Source of the DNA: Thermoplasmata archaeon
GTDB taxonomy: Archaea > Thermoplasmatota > Thermoplasmata > SG8-5
Reading direction: 5' to 3'
NCBI GenBank assembly: GCA_030655715.1
Contig: JAUSPR010000224.1
Location: 1 to 9,117, forward strand
Length of the DNA: 9,117 nt
The notes beneath the pieces are model-generated. The model did not search any database and was not told the DNA's origin. It saw nothing but the letters and a program-made list of their open reading frames with translations. Shown piece by piece: positions 1 through 5,485 of the stretch (its first letter is position 1; each line of letters opens with the position of its first letter). The position numbers were made by a program, and so were the translations under genes.

Positions 1-2
1 TG

Positions 3-197
3 GCTAAAGGAGGATTAGTAAACTTGATAAACTCAAATGCGATATGGGATTCGAGGGCGCAGGCAACCTTGCACTATCAACAAATCTACAATTTAGGAGC
101 AAACTTCAGAATACTGAATGCTTACTATTGTACATATGCCGAGAACGCTCAGTTCTTTAGTGATAATGGTCAAGACCCCTCAGGCATTCAGGCCTGA
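3..197 (+). CDS. Possible 3' end of an unrecognised gene (partial)
   Basis: One frame is open from the left edge to a TGA at 195-197, giving 64 residues without a start. I do not recognise the product. It is moderately hydrophilic, with no cysteine motif, membrane segment or zinc ribbon visible. Its last third (residues around YCTYAENAQFF, positions 126-160) lies in DNA that also occurs, in the same reading frame, at the far edge of repeat R3 (3281-3310, opposite strand), where the frame instead runs to EMNRYKQ-stop. The segment could therefore be the decayed end of a transposon protein, or an unrelated gene whose tail was replaced by inserted repeat DNA. A chance open frame of this length in AT-rich DNA is also possible. 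Confidence 0.35.
   Translation, partial: AKGGLVNLINSNAIWDSRAQATLHYQQIYNLGANFRILNAYYCTYAENAQFFSDNGQDPSGIQA
130..160 (+). repeat. Short segment shared with the outer edge of repeat R3
   Basis: This stretch, with core GCCGAGAACGCTCAG at 138-152, reappears almost unchanged as the reverse complement of 3281-3311. In R3 the segment runs directly into a CTCAG...CTGAG hairpin. Here about 35 extra bases separate it from a comparable hairpin, CTCAGGC (179-185) with GCCTGAG (192-198). This suggests that R1 began as the same kind of unit as R3 and was later altered by an insertion or rearrangement. Confidence 0.7.
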
Positions 198-370
198 GAT
201 GAATTGACCAATTACACGAATCTGAACAAAAAACAAACCGCCATGCACCGTGCAACATATAGCACATGAAATCAAAGCCAATCGGCTTTGAGAATTCAGG
301 TGCATGGCCTACACATGTAAACTTCCAGCCTGGCTAGAAATGCCAGCCACTTTGGGGCTGGTAGTTTACG
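194..370 (+). repeat. Structured repeat copy R1
   Basis: This is a folded repeat unit, closest to R2 (371-541) and also related to R3 (3102-3303, inverted). It contains stem A, GCCATGCACC (240-249) with GGTGCATGGC (299-308), enclosing a perfect 8-bp hairpin TCAAAGCC (272-279) / GGCTTTGA (284-291). Stem B then pairs GTAAACTTCCAGCC (317-330) with GGCTGGTAGTTTAC (356-369), with one T-T mismatch. The 5' part (about 199-239) is unlike R2 and R3. The hairpin 3' side, with an ACTTTGGGG-like loop and a GTAGTTTAC end, resembles right ends of IS200/IS605-type elements, which is inference from pattern only. No transposase is encoded within it. Confidence 0.85.
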
Positions 371-541
371 GCTGAGATGAATCGGCATGAGCAGTAAAAC
401 GTGGCAGACCGCCATGTACCGTGCAGATATTTGTATATGAAATCAAAGCCAATCGGCTTTGAGAATTCAGGTGCATGGCCTACACACGTAAATTTCCAGC
501 CCCGCAATAAACGCCAGCTACTTTAGGGGCTGGTAGTTTAC
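371..541 (+). repeat. Structured repeat copy R2, running into the amrS stop codon
   Basis: This second copy follows R1 head to tail. It begins with CTGAGATGAATCGG, which is also present in R3. Stem A is GCCATGTACC (411-420) with GGTGCATGGC (470-479), including one G-T wobble relative to R1. The inner hairpin TCAAAGCC (443-450) / GGCTTTGA (455-462) is identical to that in R1. Stem B, GTAAATTTCCAGCCCC (488-503) with GGGGCTGGTAGTTTAC (526-541), again has a wobble that preserves pairing. The TAA stop of amrS (minus strand, 538-540) lies inside the outer stem, so amrS transcripts would carry this hairpin exactly at their 3' end. It may act as a 3' stability or termination element. Confidence 0.88.
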
Positions 542-1548
542 GGTACATCGATAATGAGGTTAAGGTCCTGGCCGCAATCGGGACATTTGCCTTCCTTGGT
601 CGTATCCCTTATCAATCTCAGACCCAGCCTTTCCAATGCCAGCTTGCCACATTTCGGGCAATAGGTATTTTCCTCATCGCAATGTCCCACGTTTCCAAGG
701 TAAACGAATTTCAGACCTTCCTCCTTTGCAGTGTGGTGGGCAAGTTTCAATGTCTCCATCGGGGTACTTCCCGCCGAACGATAATTGTAGTCAGGGTGGA
801 ATCGCGAAAAATGAATCGGCGTGACATCGCTAAGACTGTCCCTAACCCATTGAGCGAAATTCCTTAATTCCTGGGGATCGTCGTTCTGCCCGGGTATGAC
901 CAGATAAGCTAATTCAATATGTATTCCAAGTTCGTTGGCGAGTTCACAGGTATCAAGAACTGGTTGAAGTTTGGCTTTTGACCGCCTTTTGTAGAAATCA
1001 TCAGTAAAGGCTTTTACATCAATGTTCATGGCATCCAGGTATGGAGAGATTTCCCTCAACCCCTCCTCGCTGATATACCCGTTGGTTACATAGGATGTTG
1101 CCAGGCCGGCAGTTTTAGCCATCTTGGCCCCGTCCAGTGTATATTCAAACCAGATGGTTGGCTCGTTGTAGGTCCATGAGATACTTTTGCACCTGTAACT
1201 GTTGGCCAGTATGGGCAATTTTTCCGGCTCTATGTCCCTCAAGCCTTTTGTTGTGAATTCCTGGGATATGGACCAGTTCTGGCAGAAATCACACCGGAAG
1301 TTGCAACCGACGCTTCCGAGGGATAGAACGTTCGTGCCAGGCATGAAATGATACAGGGGTTTTTTTTCAATTGGATCAGGCCCTATTGAAGAAACTTTTC
1401 CGTAGGTCATGGCCATGAGCTTTCCTGATACATTCTTTCTGACATTGCAGATTCCGGATTTTCCTTCGGAAATCAAACATCTGTGGGCGCAAAGCCTGCA
1501 CCGGACCTTCTGGCCTTCCTCGGAGGACCACAGCAGTGCCTCCATCAT
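538..1548 (-). CDS. amrS: AmmeMemoRadiSam-system radical SAM enzyme
   Basis: This is a cytosolic radical SAM protein of 336 residues. The three-cysteine [4Fe-4S]/SAM motif is C82-N-F-R-C86-D-F-C89, followed by QNWSIS, which is characteristic of the AmrS family (related to pyruvate formate-lyase activating enzymes). Four cysteines near the N-terminus (C17, C20, C24, C34) and a C-terminal CPKC (297-300) / CPDC (322-325) pair look like extra metal or zinc-ribbon sites. The family is named for co-occurrence with AMMECR1 and Memo proteins; neither partner is in this window, and the reaction is not evident from sequence. I chose the ATG at 1548 because it overlaps the GNAT stop as ATGA and follows AAGGTG (1554-1559) by 5 bases; the ATG at 1545 is the alternative. 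A longer open frame to 1587 lacks support. Last gene of the thiL operon. Confidence 0.92.
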   Translation of the reverse strand: MMEALLWSSEEGQKVRCRLCAHRCLISEGKSGICNVRKNVSGKLMAMTYGKVSSIGPDPIEKKPLYHFMPGTNVLSLGSVGCNFRCDFCQNWSISQEFTTKGLRDIEPEKLPILANSYRCKSISWTYNEPTIWFEYTLDGAKMAKTAGLATSYVTNGYISEEGLREISPYLDAMNIDVKAFTDDFYKRRSKAKLQPVLDTCELANELGIHIELAYLVIPGQNDDPQELRNFAQWVRDSLSDVTPIHFSRFHPDYNYRSAGSTPMETLKLAHHTAKEEGLKFVYLGNVGHCDEENTYCPKCGKLALERLGLRLIRDTTKEGKCPDCGQDLNLIIDVP

Positions 1549-2039
1549 TCGAACACCTTCTTTAGAACTGCCATATCGCAACCGCAATAGTTATGCGGGT
1601 CGTCTGCTTTTATGACCCTGTCCAAAACGAAGCCTACGCTCAGATAAAATTTGTAGGTCTTCTCATAATCACAGCCGATTCCAGCTTCCTCGGATGGTGT
1701 TTCAACGAAAAGGACGTTTACGTTCGTTTTTAAAATCTCAGACTCAACGCTTTTCAATAGCTTGGCGCCGATGCCCTTTCTATGATGACCAATATCTACA
1801 GCAATCCAGCTGACAAATGGTGTCATTTGCGGGAGGTCATAAGTTGAATATGTGATAAAACCTACAACCGCTCCTTCTTCATCAGCGACAAATCCTTTGT
1901 GCATGCGAATGTCGAATGGTATGCATTTTTGGTAGGCATTTTCTGTGAACCATCCAGTTCCGTCTTCCTTGTTGTGAAGGTTTTTTCCGATTATCTCAAT
2001 ACGATCATAATCTCTGGATTCAATAGGTCGAATTATCAT
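1545..2039 (-). CDS. GNAT-family N-acetyltransferase
   Basis: This 164-residue protein has the GNAT fold pattern. An N-terminal IRPIESRDYDRI strand/helix is followed by motif A around residues 76-95, with VSWIAVD and the acetyl-CoA pyrophosphate loop HHRKGIGAKLL (R87-x-G89-x-G91-A92). Motif B is near YKFYLSVGF (129-137). GNAT enzymes transfer an acetyl group from acetyl-CoA to an amine; the substrate cannot be told here. The start is well supported: the ATG at 2039 overlaps the thiL TGA by four bases and follows AAGGAGG (2047-2053), which lies inside thiL. The stop in turn overlaps the amrS start. The translational coupling suggests the three proteins are made together, although a thiamine kinase, an acetyltransferase and AmrS share no known pathway. 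Confidence 0.88.
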   Translation of the reverse strand: MIIRPIESRDYDRIEIIGKNLHNKEDGTGWFTENAYQKCIPFDIRMHKGFVADEEGAVVGFITYSTYDLPQMTPFVSWIAVDIGHHRKGIGAKLLKSVESEILKTNVNVLFVETPSEEAGIGCDYEKTYKFYLSVGFVLDRVIKADDPHNYCGCDMAVLKKVFE

Positions 2040-2971
2040 GTGGAATCCTCCTTGCTGAAATGTTCATATCCCAGATTCTGTAGGGGTTTTTCTCCATCTT
2101 CCGAAACAATGAATACGCCTTGCTTTTCTATCACCTGGCCGATTCTTGTGAAAGGTATGCCAGAGGATATTCCAAGAATTTTATCGGCTTTCTCCGGATC
2201 GATAGTGAAGAGAAGCTCGAATTCTCCGCCATAATGCAGGGCGAGTTCCTTCTCATTTTTATCAAGGCCAGAAAGTATGGGAATTAGATTTTCCTCGACC
2301 ACAAAACCAACTTTACCGGATTGTGCCAGATGATGAAGCGAGGTGCTCAGACCGTCAGACAAGTCTATGCATGAGGTTACGGCGCCGGAAGCTGACAATT
2401 CCTGGCCTTCACTCAGCCTTGGCTCGACCCTCAATAGTATTGATGACTCAGTTCGGTTCCTCTCCCACATAAGGCCTCTTCCGAGGCTGCCAGTCATTGC
2501 GATTATATCGCCTGGCCTTGCGCCGCTTCGCCTTAAAATTTCGGATTTCGAGACTCTCCCTAACGCTGTTCCGGTTATGGTAACATTAGGCGATTCCTTT
2601 GTATCGCCGCCCAGGACAGGCACACCATATTTCGAGCAGCAATCCTCTATGCCAGCAGCGAGTTTTTCAAGCCATCCGATATCGGTTTCCTTGGGAAGTC
2701 CTAATGCGAACACCATGCCCAAAGGTTGGCCGCCCATCGCAGCGATATCGCTCAGGTTAATGGCGGCAGCATACCAGCCAACATCCTCGGGCTTTGCTCC
2801 CTCCGGAATATGTGTGGCCTGTTGCATCATGTCAGTGGTCAGCAGCAGATAATCTGAACCCATGTCAAGGATGGCACAATCATCGCCCAGCATTCTGGCC
2901 CCATCAGTATCAAATATCTTGACCAGGCTTTCAATAATTTTCCTTTCCCCTAATCTGAATAACTCAGTCAT
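2036..2971 (-). CDS. thiL: Thiamine-monophosphate kinase
   Basis: This 311-residue enzyme phosphorylates thiamine monophosphate to thiamine diphosphate, using ATP. The length and the order of motifs fit the ThiL/PurM (AIR synthase-like) family: GDDCA (29-33), TTD (45-47), the NLSDIAAMGGQP block (72-83), GGDT (121-124), DLSDGLS (203-209) and GGEFELLF (248-255). The early TTDMMQQATHIP segment is unlike the usual bacterial TTD-x-L-x-x-G-x-H-F, so some sequence divergence is present. It is the first gene of a minus-strand operon with GNAT and amrS. There is no good Shine-Dalgarno before the ATG, while a TATA-like box lies about 27 bases upstream, so the mRNA probably starts at or next to the start codon. 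Confidence 0.92.
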   Translation of the reverse strand: MTELFRLGERKIIESLVKIFDTDGARMLGDDCAILDMGSDYLLLTTDMMQQATHIPEGAKPEDVGWYAAAINLSDIAAMGGQPLGMVFALGLPKETDIGWLEKLAAGIEDCCSKYGVPVLGGDTKESPNVTITGTALGRVSKSEILRRSGARPGDIIAMTGSLGRGLMWERNRTESSILLRVEPRLSEGQELSASGAVTSCIDLSDGLSTSLHHLAQSGKVGFVVEENLIPILSGLDKNEKELALHYGGEFELLFTIDPEKADKILGISSGIPFTRIGQVIEKQGVFIVSEDGEKPLQNLGYEHFSKEDST

Positions 2972-2993
2972 TGAATACCGGATAATATCCTGC

Positions 2994-3003
2994 TATTAAT
3001 TTT
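2994..3003 (-). promoter_or_regulatory. TATA-like box for thiL
   Basis: On the minus strand this reads AAAATTAATA and is centred about 27 bases before the thiL ATG. In archaea a TATA box lies about 25-27 bases upstream of the transcription start, so this position predicts a leaderless transcript, which agrees with the lack of a ribosome site. A second candidate, TTATTTATAGG at about 3089-3099 next to R3, would give a leader of roughly 95 bases. Confidence 0.5.
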
Positions 3004-3101
3004 TGCCCCATAATTTATCTGGTGAAATACTTCGAAAAACCAAAGGTCAAGAATGGTCAAACTATCATCTTCGCTGAAACACAATTTCCTATAAATAAGG
3101 T

Positions 3102-3303
3102 GTAAACTACCAGCCCCTAAAGTGGTTGGCGTTTGTTGCCAGGGCTGGAAGTTTACGCGCATAGGCCGCATACCTGATTAATCGAATCAAATGATTAATT
3201 CGATTTGTTTTGATTGCATAAGCACGGTATGCGGCGGCCTCCCACGTTTTTACTGCTTATACCGATTCATCTCAGCCCTAAAGGACTGAGCGTTCTCGGC
3301 ATT
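3102..3303 (-). repeat. Structured repeat copy R3 (inverted relative to R1 and R2)
   Basis: Read on the minus strand it has the same order of parts as R2. It starts with GCCGAGAACG and a hairpin CTCAG(T)CC-loop-GG(G)CTGAG (+ strand 3271-3278 / 3283-3290), then ATGAATCGG. Stem A here is a perfect 10 bp: GCCGCATACC (3165-3174) with GGTATGCGGC (3226-3235). Four consecutive pairs differ from R1 yet all still pair. The inner hairpin (3181-3187 / 3198-3204) has different bases but the same place. Stem B is GTAAACTACCAGCCC (3102-3116) with GGGCTGGAAGTTTAC (3142-3156). The unit fills most of the gap between the divergent thiL and KaiC-like genes. A minor open frame crossing it (minus, 2968-3171) shows no protein character. 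Confidence 0.87.
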
Positions 3304-3316
3304 TATACAGTAAACG

Positions 3317-3324
3317 TTTATAAT
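3317..3324 (+). promoter_or_regulatory. TATA-like box for the KaiC-like gene
   Basis: TTTATAAT lies 44-51 bases before the ATG at 3368. A start about 26 bases downstream would leave a short leader of about 20-25 bases, enough to include the AGGTGATT ribosome site at 3357-3364. The box is only about 10-15 bases beyond the edge of repeat R3, and another TTTATA (3302-3307) lies on that edge, so the repeat may contribute to or disturb this promoter. Confidence 0.55.
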
Positions 3325-3367
3325 GGAAAAGAACTTTCAAGGTTCAGAACATTAATAGGTGATTACA

Positions 3368-4057
3368 ATGACCGAGAGAATTCAGACATTTATAAAGGGT
3401 CTTGACGATGACATGGAAGGCGGAATCCCGAAGGGCTATGTCGTGCTTCTGACAGGAATGCCAGGCAGCATGAAATCGTCAGTCGGCTTCAATATCCTTT
3501 ACCAGAATGCCAAGCAGAACAAGACCAAGGGGGTCTACATCACGCTGGAGCAGGACAGGAACAGCCTCTTGGAACAGATGAAATCCCTGCACATGCCAGT
3601 CGACGAGATGGAGAACATGGTCAGCGTCGTGGACATCGGCTATCTCAGGCAGAACGCCGAGGGCATGGAGTACGGGGACAGCTGGAACAGCGTTTTCCGC
3701 ATGTACGCGGAGAACATGAAATCGGCTCAGGGTTATGATATACTGGTCATTGATTCTCTTGCGGCAGTAGAGGTCCTGGCGGACGTCAAGAATAAGAGGG
3801 CCGAGCTATTCCACCTTTTCGGCTGGCTCAGGGCGTTGAATGTGACCACATTTATCATCACAGAGGCAACAAGCAACCAGGACATCGTTAGGGACGAGGA
3901 CTTCCTGGCTGACGGAGTTATTCATCTGGACCTGAGAAGGGAAGGGTCGAGCGTCAATCTGTACCTGGGTGTGGCAAAAATGAGAAGGACCAACCATGGA
4001 AGAGGCTATCATCCCTTGATCTTCGACCAGAACGGGTTCGAGATTATCACTGATTAA
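3368..4057 (+). CDS. Single-domain KaiC/RecA-superfamily ATPase
   Basis: This is a 229-residue cytosolic P-loop ATPase with one KaiC domain. Walker A is G30-M-P-G-S-M-K36-S37, the likely catalytic glutamate is E61 in YITLEQD, and Walker B is ILVIDS with D129. The C-terminal AKMRRTNH...HPLIFD...G pattern is the usual closing strand of archaeal KaiC-like proteins. Stand-alone domains of this kind are common in archaea and mostly of unknown function (signalling or regulatory roles are proposed for some), so I give no specific role. The P-loop has SM in place of the common TG before the lysine; K36 and S37 are kept. I chose the ATG at 3368 because AGGTGATT (3357-3364) sits before it; the in-frame GTG at 3359 overlaps that site. 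It is transcribed alone, convergent with purP. Confidence 0.88.
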   Translation: MTERIQTFIKGLDDDMEGGIPKGYVVLLTGMPGSMKSSVGFNILYQNAKQNKTKGVYITLEQDRNSLLEQMKSLHMPVDEMENMVSVVDIGYLRQNAEGMEYGDSWNSVFRMYAENMKSAQGYDILVIDSLAAVEVLADVKNKRAELFHLFGWLRALNVTTFIITEATSNQDIVRDEDFLADGVIHLDLRREGSSVNLYLGVAKMRRTNHGRGYHPLIFDQNGFEIITD

Positions 4058-4103
4058 TTGCCATTTCATATTTACATGCCCAGGGTGTTGGCCCAGGTTA
4101 GCC

Positions 4104-4156
4104 GTTTTCTGTCGACCCCCTCGCCCTCGCTGTGCTCAGACGAGGTCCCCTAAAAC
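4104..4156. other. Imperfect long hairpin in the convergent intergenic gap
   Basis: GTTTT (4104-4108) pairs with AAAAC (4152-4156), and GACC-CCC-TCG (4114-4123) pairs with CGAGGTC (4141-4147) with three bulged cytosines. The gap lies between convergent genes, so a role as a two-way 3' end or terminator is possible. A 25-codon frame starting at 4076 runs through it but has no ribosome site and looks accidental. Confidence 0.35.
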
Positions 4157-4212
4157 AGAGTAACAGAATGCTCCAGATGCCGCGACATTCGCACTTGAAA
4201 TCAGTCGATAAC

Positions 4213-4267
4213 ATTACCCCGCCCTGACAGGCGGGGCATGCTGTCGGGTTCAAATCCCGTCAGTAAT
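4213..4267 (+). other. tRNA T-arm-like mini-structure
   Basis: A compact set of nested stems can be drawn. ATTA (4213-4216) pairs with TAAT (4264-4267) around two hairpins: CCCCGCC (4217-4223) / GGCGGGG (4230-4236), and CTG-T-CGGG (4241-4248) / CCCG-T-CAG (4256-4263) closing the 7-base loop TTCAAAT. The second hairpin contains GGGTTCAAATCCC, the T-arm (B-box) consensus of tRNA genes. No D-arm or anticodon arm can be fitted upstream, and the base pair at tRNA position 49-65 would be T-T, so it is not an intact tRNA. It may be a tRNA 3'-end remnant such as an attachment-site scar, or an unrelated small RNA or terminator. Confidence 0.4.
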
Positions 4268-4279
4268 AAAGTGCCATAA

Positions 4280-5437
4280 TCATGTCACGATTTCATGGAG
4301 TTTGTCCATTGCCTTGGCACGTTTTATCTCCAGAGCAATTCTTCTTCCGGTTGACATATTGGTTCTCCAGAGCGCGTTTCCGTACGGATGACCGACGGCC
4401 ATATGCACATTGGTTCCGCCGCCCACCCTCGGGGCAACGTCATAAATGAAGAATTTCAGGTCCTTGTCCACGCAGGTCTGTAAGCAGAAAGGCCCTATGA
4501 CACCAGGTGCATAATGCTCCTTGCAGGCCTCGATGTATTTCTCGCCGAGAACAAATGCCTCTTCCAGTAACGATTCCCTGAGTGTAGCTGAATTGTGTCC
4601 GCAGACAGTGTATTCGGGCGTAGCCTGAGAGTCGGCTAATACCATCTGCTGCGGCGCAGGAAGCCTGCAATGGCCATCGAGCGATGTCTCGAACCGCCAG
4701 TCAATGCCTATAAGCTCTAGTTTCGGCATCTTTGGCTCAATTGGGGAGTAGAAAAAATCCAGGTTGAAAACCGGGCCGATAACATACTTCTCCATTCTGG
4801 CCACAGTCAGATCGTCCTTGGTAATCACATTGTGCTTGATAAGTTGCTTTGATTTCTTGGTGTATTCCTCGTAGCTGGAGGCAGTGAAGAAACCGCGCTC
4901 AAGTTTCTTGACTTTGTGGGCCAGCTTGATAATGCACAGGCAGTCTATGTCCTTGGGGTCGTGTATTTTCTCGGGAAAAGGAAGGCCGGCCTTTTCCAGC
5001 ATCCAGTAATAATCGCGTTCCTCGCCGCGGTCCTCGCTTCGAAGAAGGTTGCGGCTGCCGAACATCGGAACCCTGAACTCATTCTCGATTTCTGTGATGT
5101 CGGAATAGGAGGTGAAAGAACGATTTGGCACCCACAGGACATTGTTCTTGCGTAATTTCTCCTGTGTGGATTCCAGCATGACATCATTGAAGCTGTTCAG
5201 TACCAGGGCTTCGTCAATCATGCCGCGCTTCAGCTTGCCGGTATTGTCCCTTTCTGCCTTGAAGTAAGTGGAATATGTTTTGTCCCGGCCCTTCTGGCAA
5301 ACTGCGAGCGTGGGCAACCCTTCCTCGGCTGCGCCGTCGCAGACATCAAGCGCGGAATGGGATGCTGTCATGCCGACATGAATTTTACTGGGGTCATAAT
5401 TCGAAACGATTTCCTGGATCTCTTTGCGGTCTATCAT
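4280..5437 (-). CDS. purP: PurP-family FAICAR synthetase (ATP-grasp ligase)
   Basis: This 385-residue protein belongs to the archaeal PurP family, which joins formate to AICAR with ATP to give FAICAR in purine synthesis. Visible blocks are SHSALDVCDGA (26-36), a central FNLDFFYSP / LELIGIDWRFET stretch, TVCGHNSATLRESLLEEAF, GVIGPFCLQTCV and YDVAPRVGGGTNVHM, ending with HPYGNALW. The length is close to the family norm. In the last ATP-grasp block I would expect a glutamate (often FEIS-R-I-x-GGTN), and here it reads YDVAPRVGGGTN, so a metal ligand may be aspartate or this may be a PurP paralogue with a changed role. There is no ribosome site before the ATG, and a TATA box lies about 30 bases upstream, which suggests a leaderless message separate from the downstream-oriented peptidase operon. 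Confidence 0.88.
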   Translation of the reverse strand: MIDRKEIQEIVSNYDPSKIHVGMTASHSALDVCDGAAEEGLPTLAVCQKGRDKTYSTYFKAERDNTGKLKRGMIDEALVLNSFNDVMLESTQEKLRKNNVLWVPNRSFTSYSDITEIENEFRVPMFGSRNLLRSEDRGEERDYYWMLEKAGLPFPEKIHDPKDIDCLCIIKLAHKVKKLERGFFTASSYEEYTKKSKQLIKHNVITKDDLTVARMEKYVIGPVFNLDFFYSPIEPKMPKLELIGIDWRFETSLDGHCRLPAPQQMVLADSQATPEYTVCGHNSATLRESLLEEAFVLGEKYIEACKEHYAPGVIGPFCLQTCVDKDLKFFIYDVAPRVGGGTNVHMAVGHPYGNALWRTNMSTGRRIALEIKRAKAMDKLHEIVT

Positions 5438-5463
5438 GTTATCGAGGGGGGATGGGGTTTTGA

Positions 5464-5471
5464 TATATTAA
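5464..5471 (-). promoter_or_regulatory. TATA box for purP
   Basis: On the minus strand this reads TTAATATA, centred about 30 bases before the purP ATG (5437). The bases between are C-rich (CCCCATCCCCCC) and contain no Shine-Dalgarno. The predicted transcription start is about 3-4 bases before the ATG. The box sits in the 48-base gap after the M20 peptidase stop, so purP likely has its own promoter. Confidence 0.6.
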
Positions 5472-5485
5472 TTTACAATTGTTTG

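Noticed and set aside
194..541. CRISPR array
   Set aside because: There are only two tandem units of about 170 bases, with internal stems and no short direct repeats with unique spacers.
1549..1587. Longer N-terminus for amrS
   Set aside because: It would overlap GNAT by over 40 bases and has no ribosome site, whereas the ATG at 1548 has AAGGTG at proper distance and the family homology begins just after it.
2968..3171. Minus-strand open frame of 67 codons overlapping the thiL start by ATGA
   Set aside because: It begins in the stem of repeat R3, has no recognisable protein pattern, crosses the likely thiL promoter, and its overlap with thiL comes from the bases around the thiL ATG.
4076..4153. 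Short open frame of 25 codons starting at 4076
   Set aside because: It has no ribosome site or protein-like pattern, and it lies across an imperfect hairpin.
4180..4270. Intact tRNA gene on the + strand
   Set aside because: Only a T-arm fits. The preceding hairpin has 7 bp and a 6-base loop, so it is not an anticodon arm, no D-arm is found, and there is no 7-bp acceptor stem.
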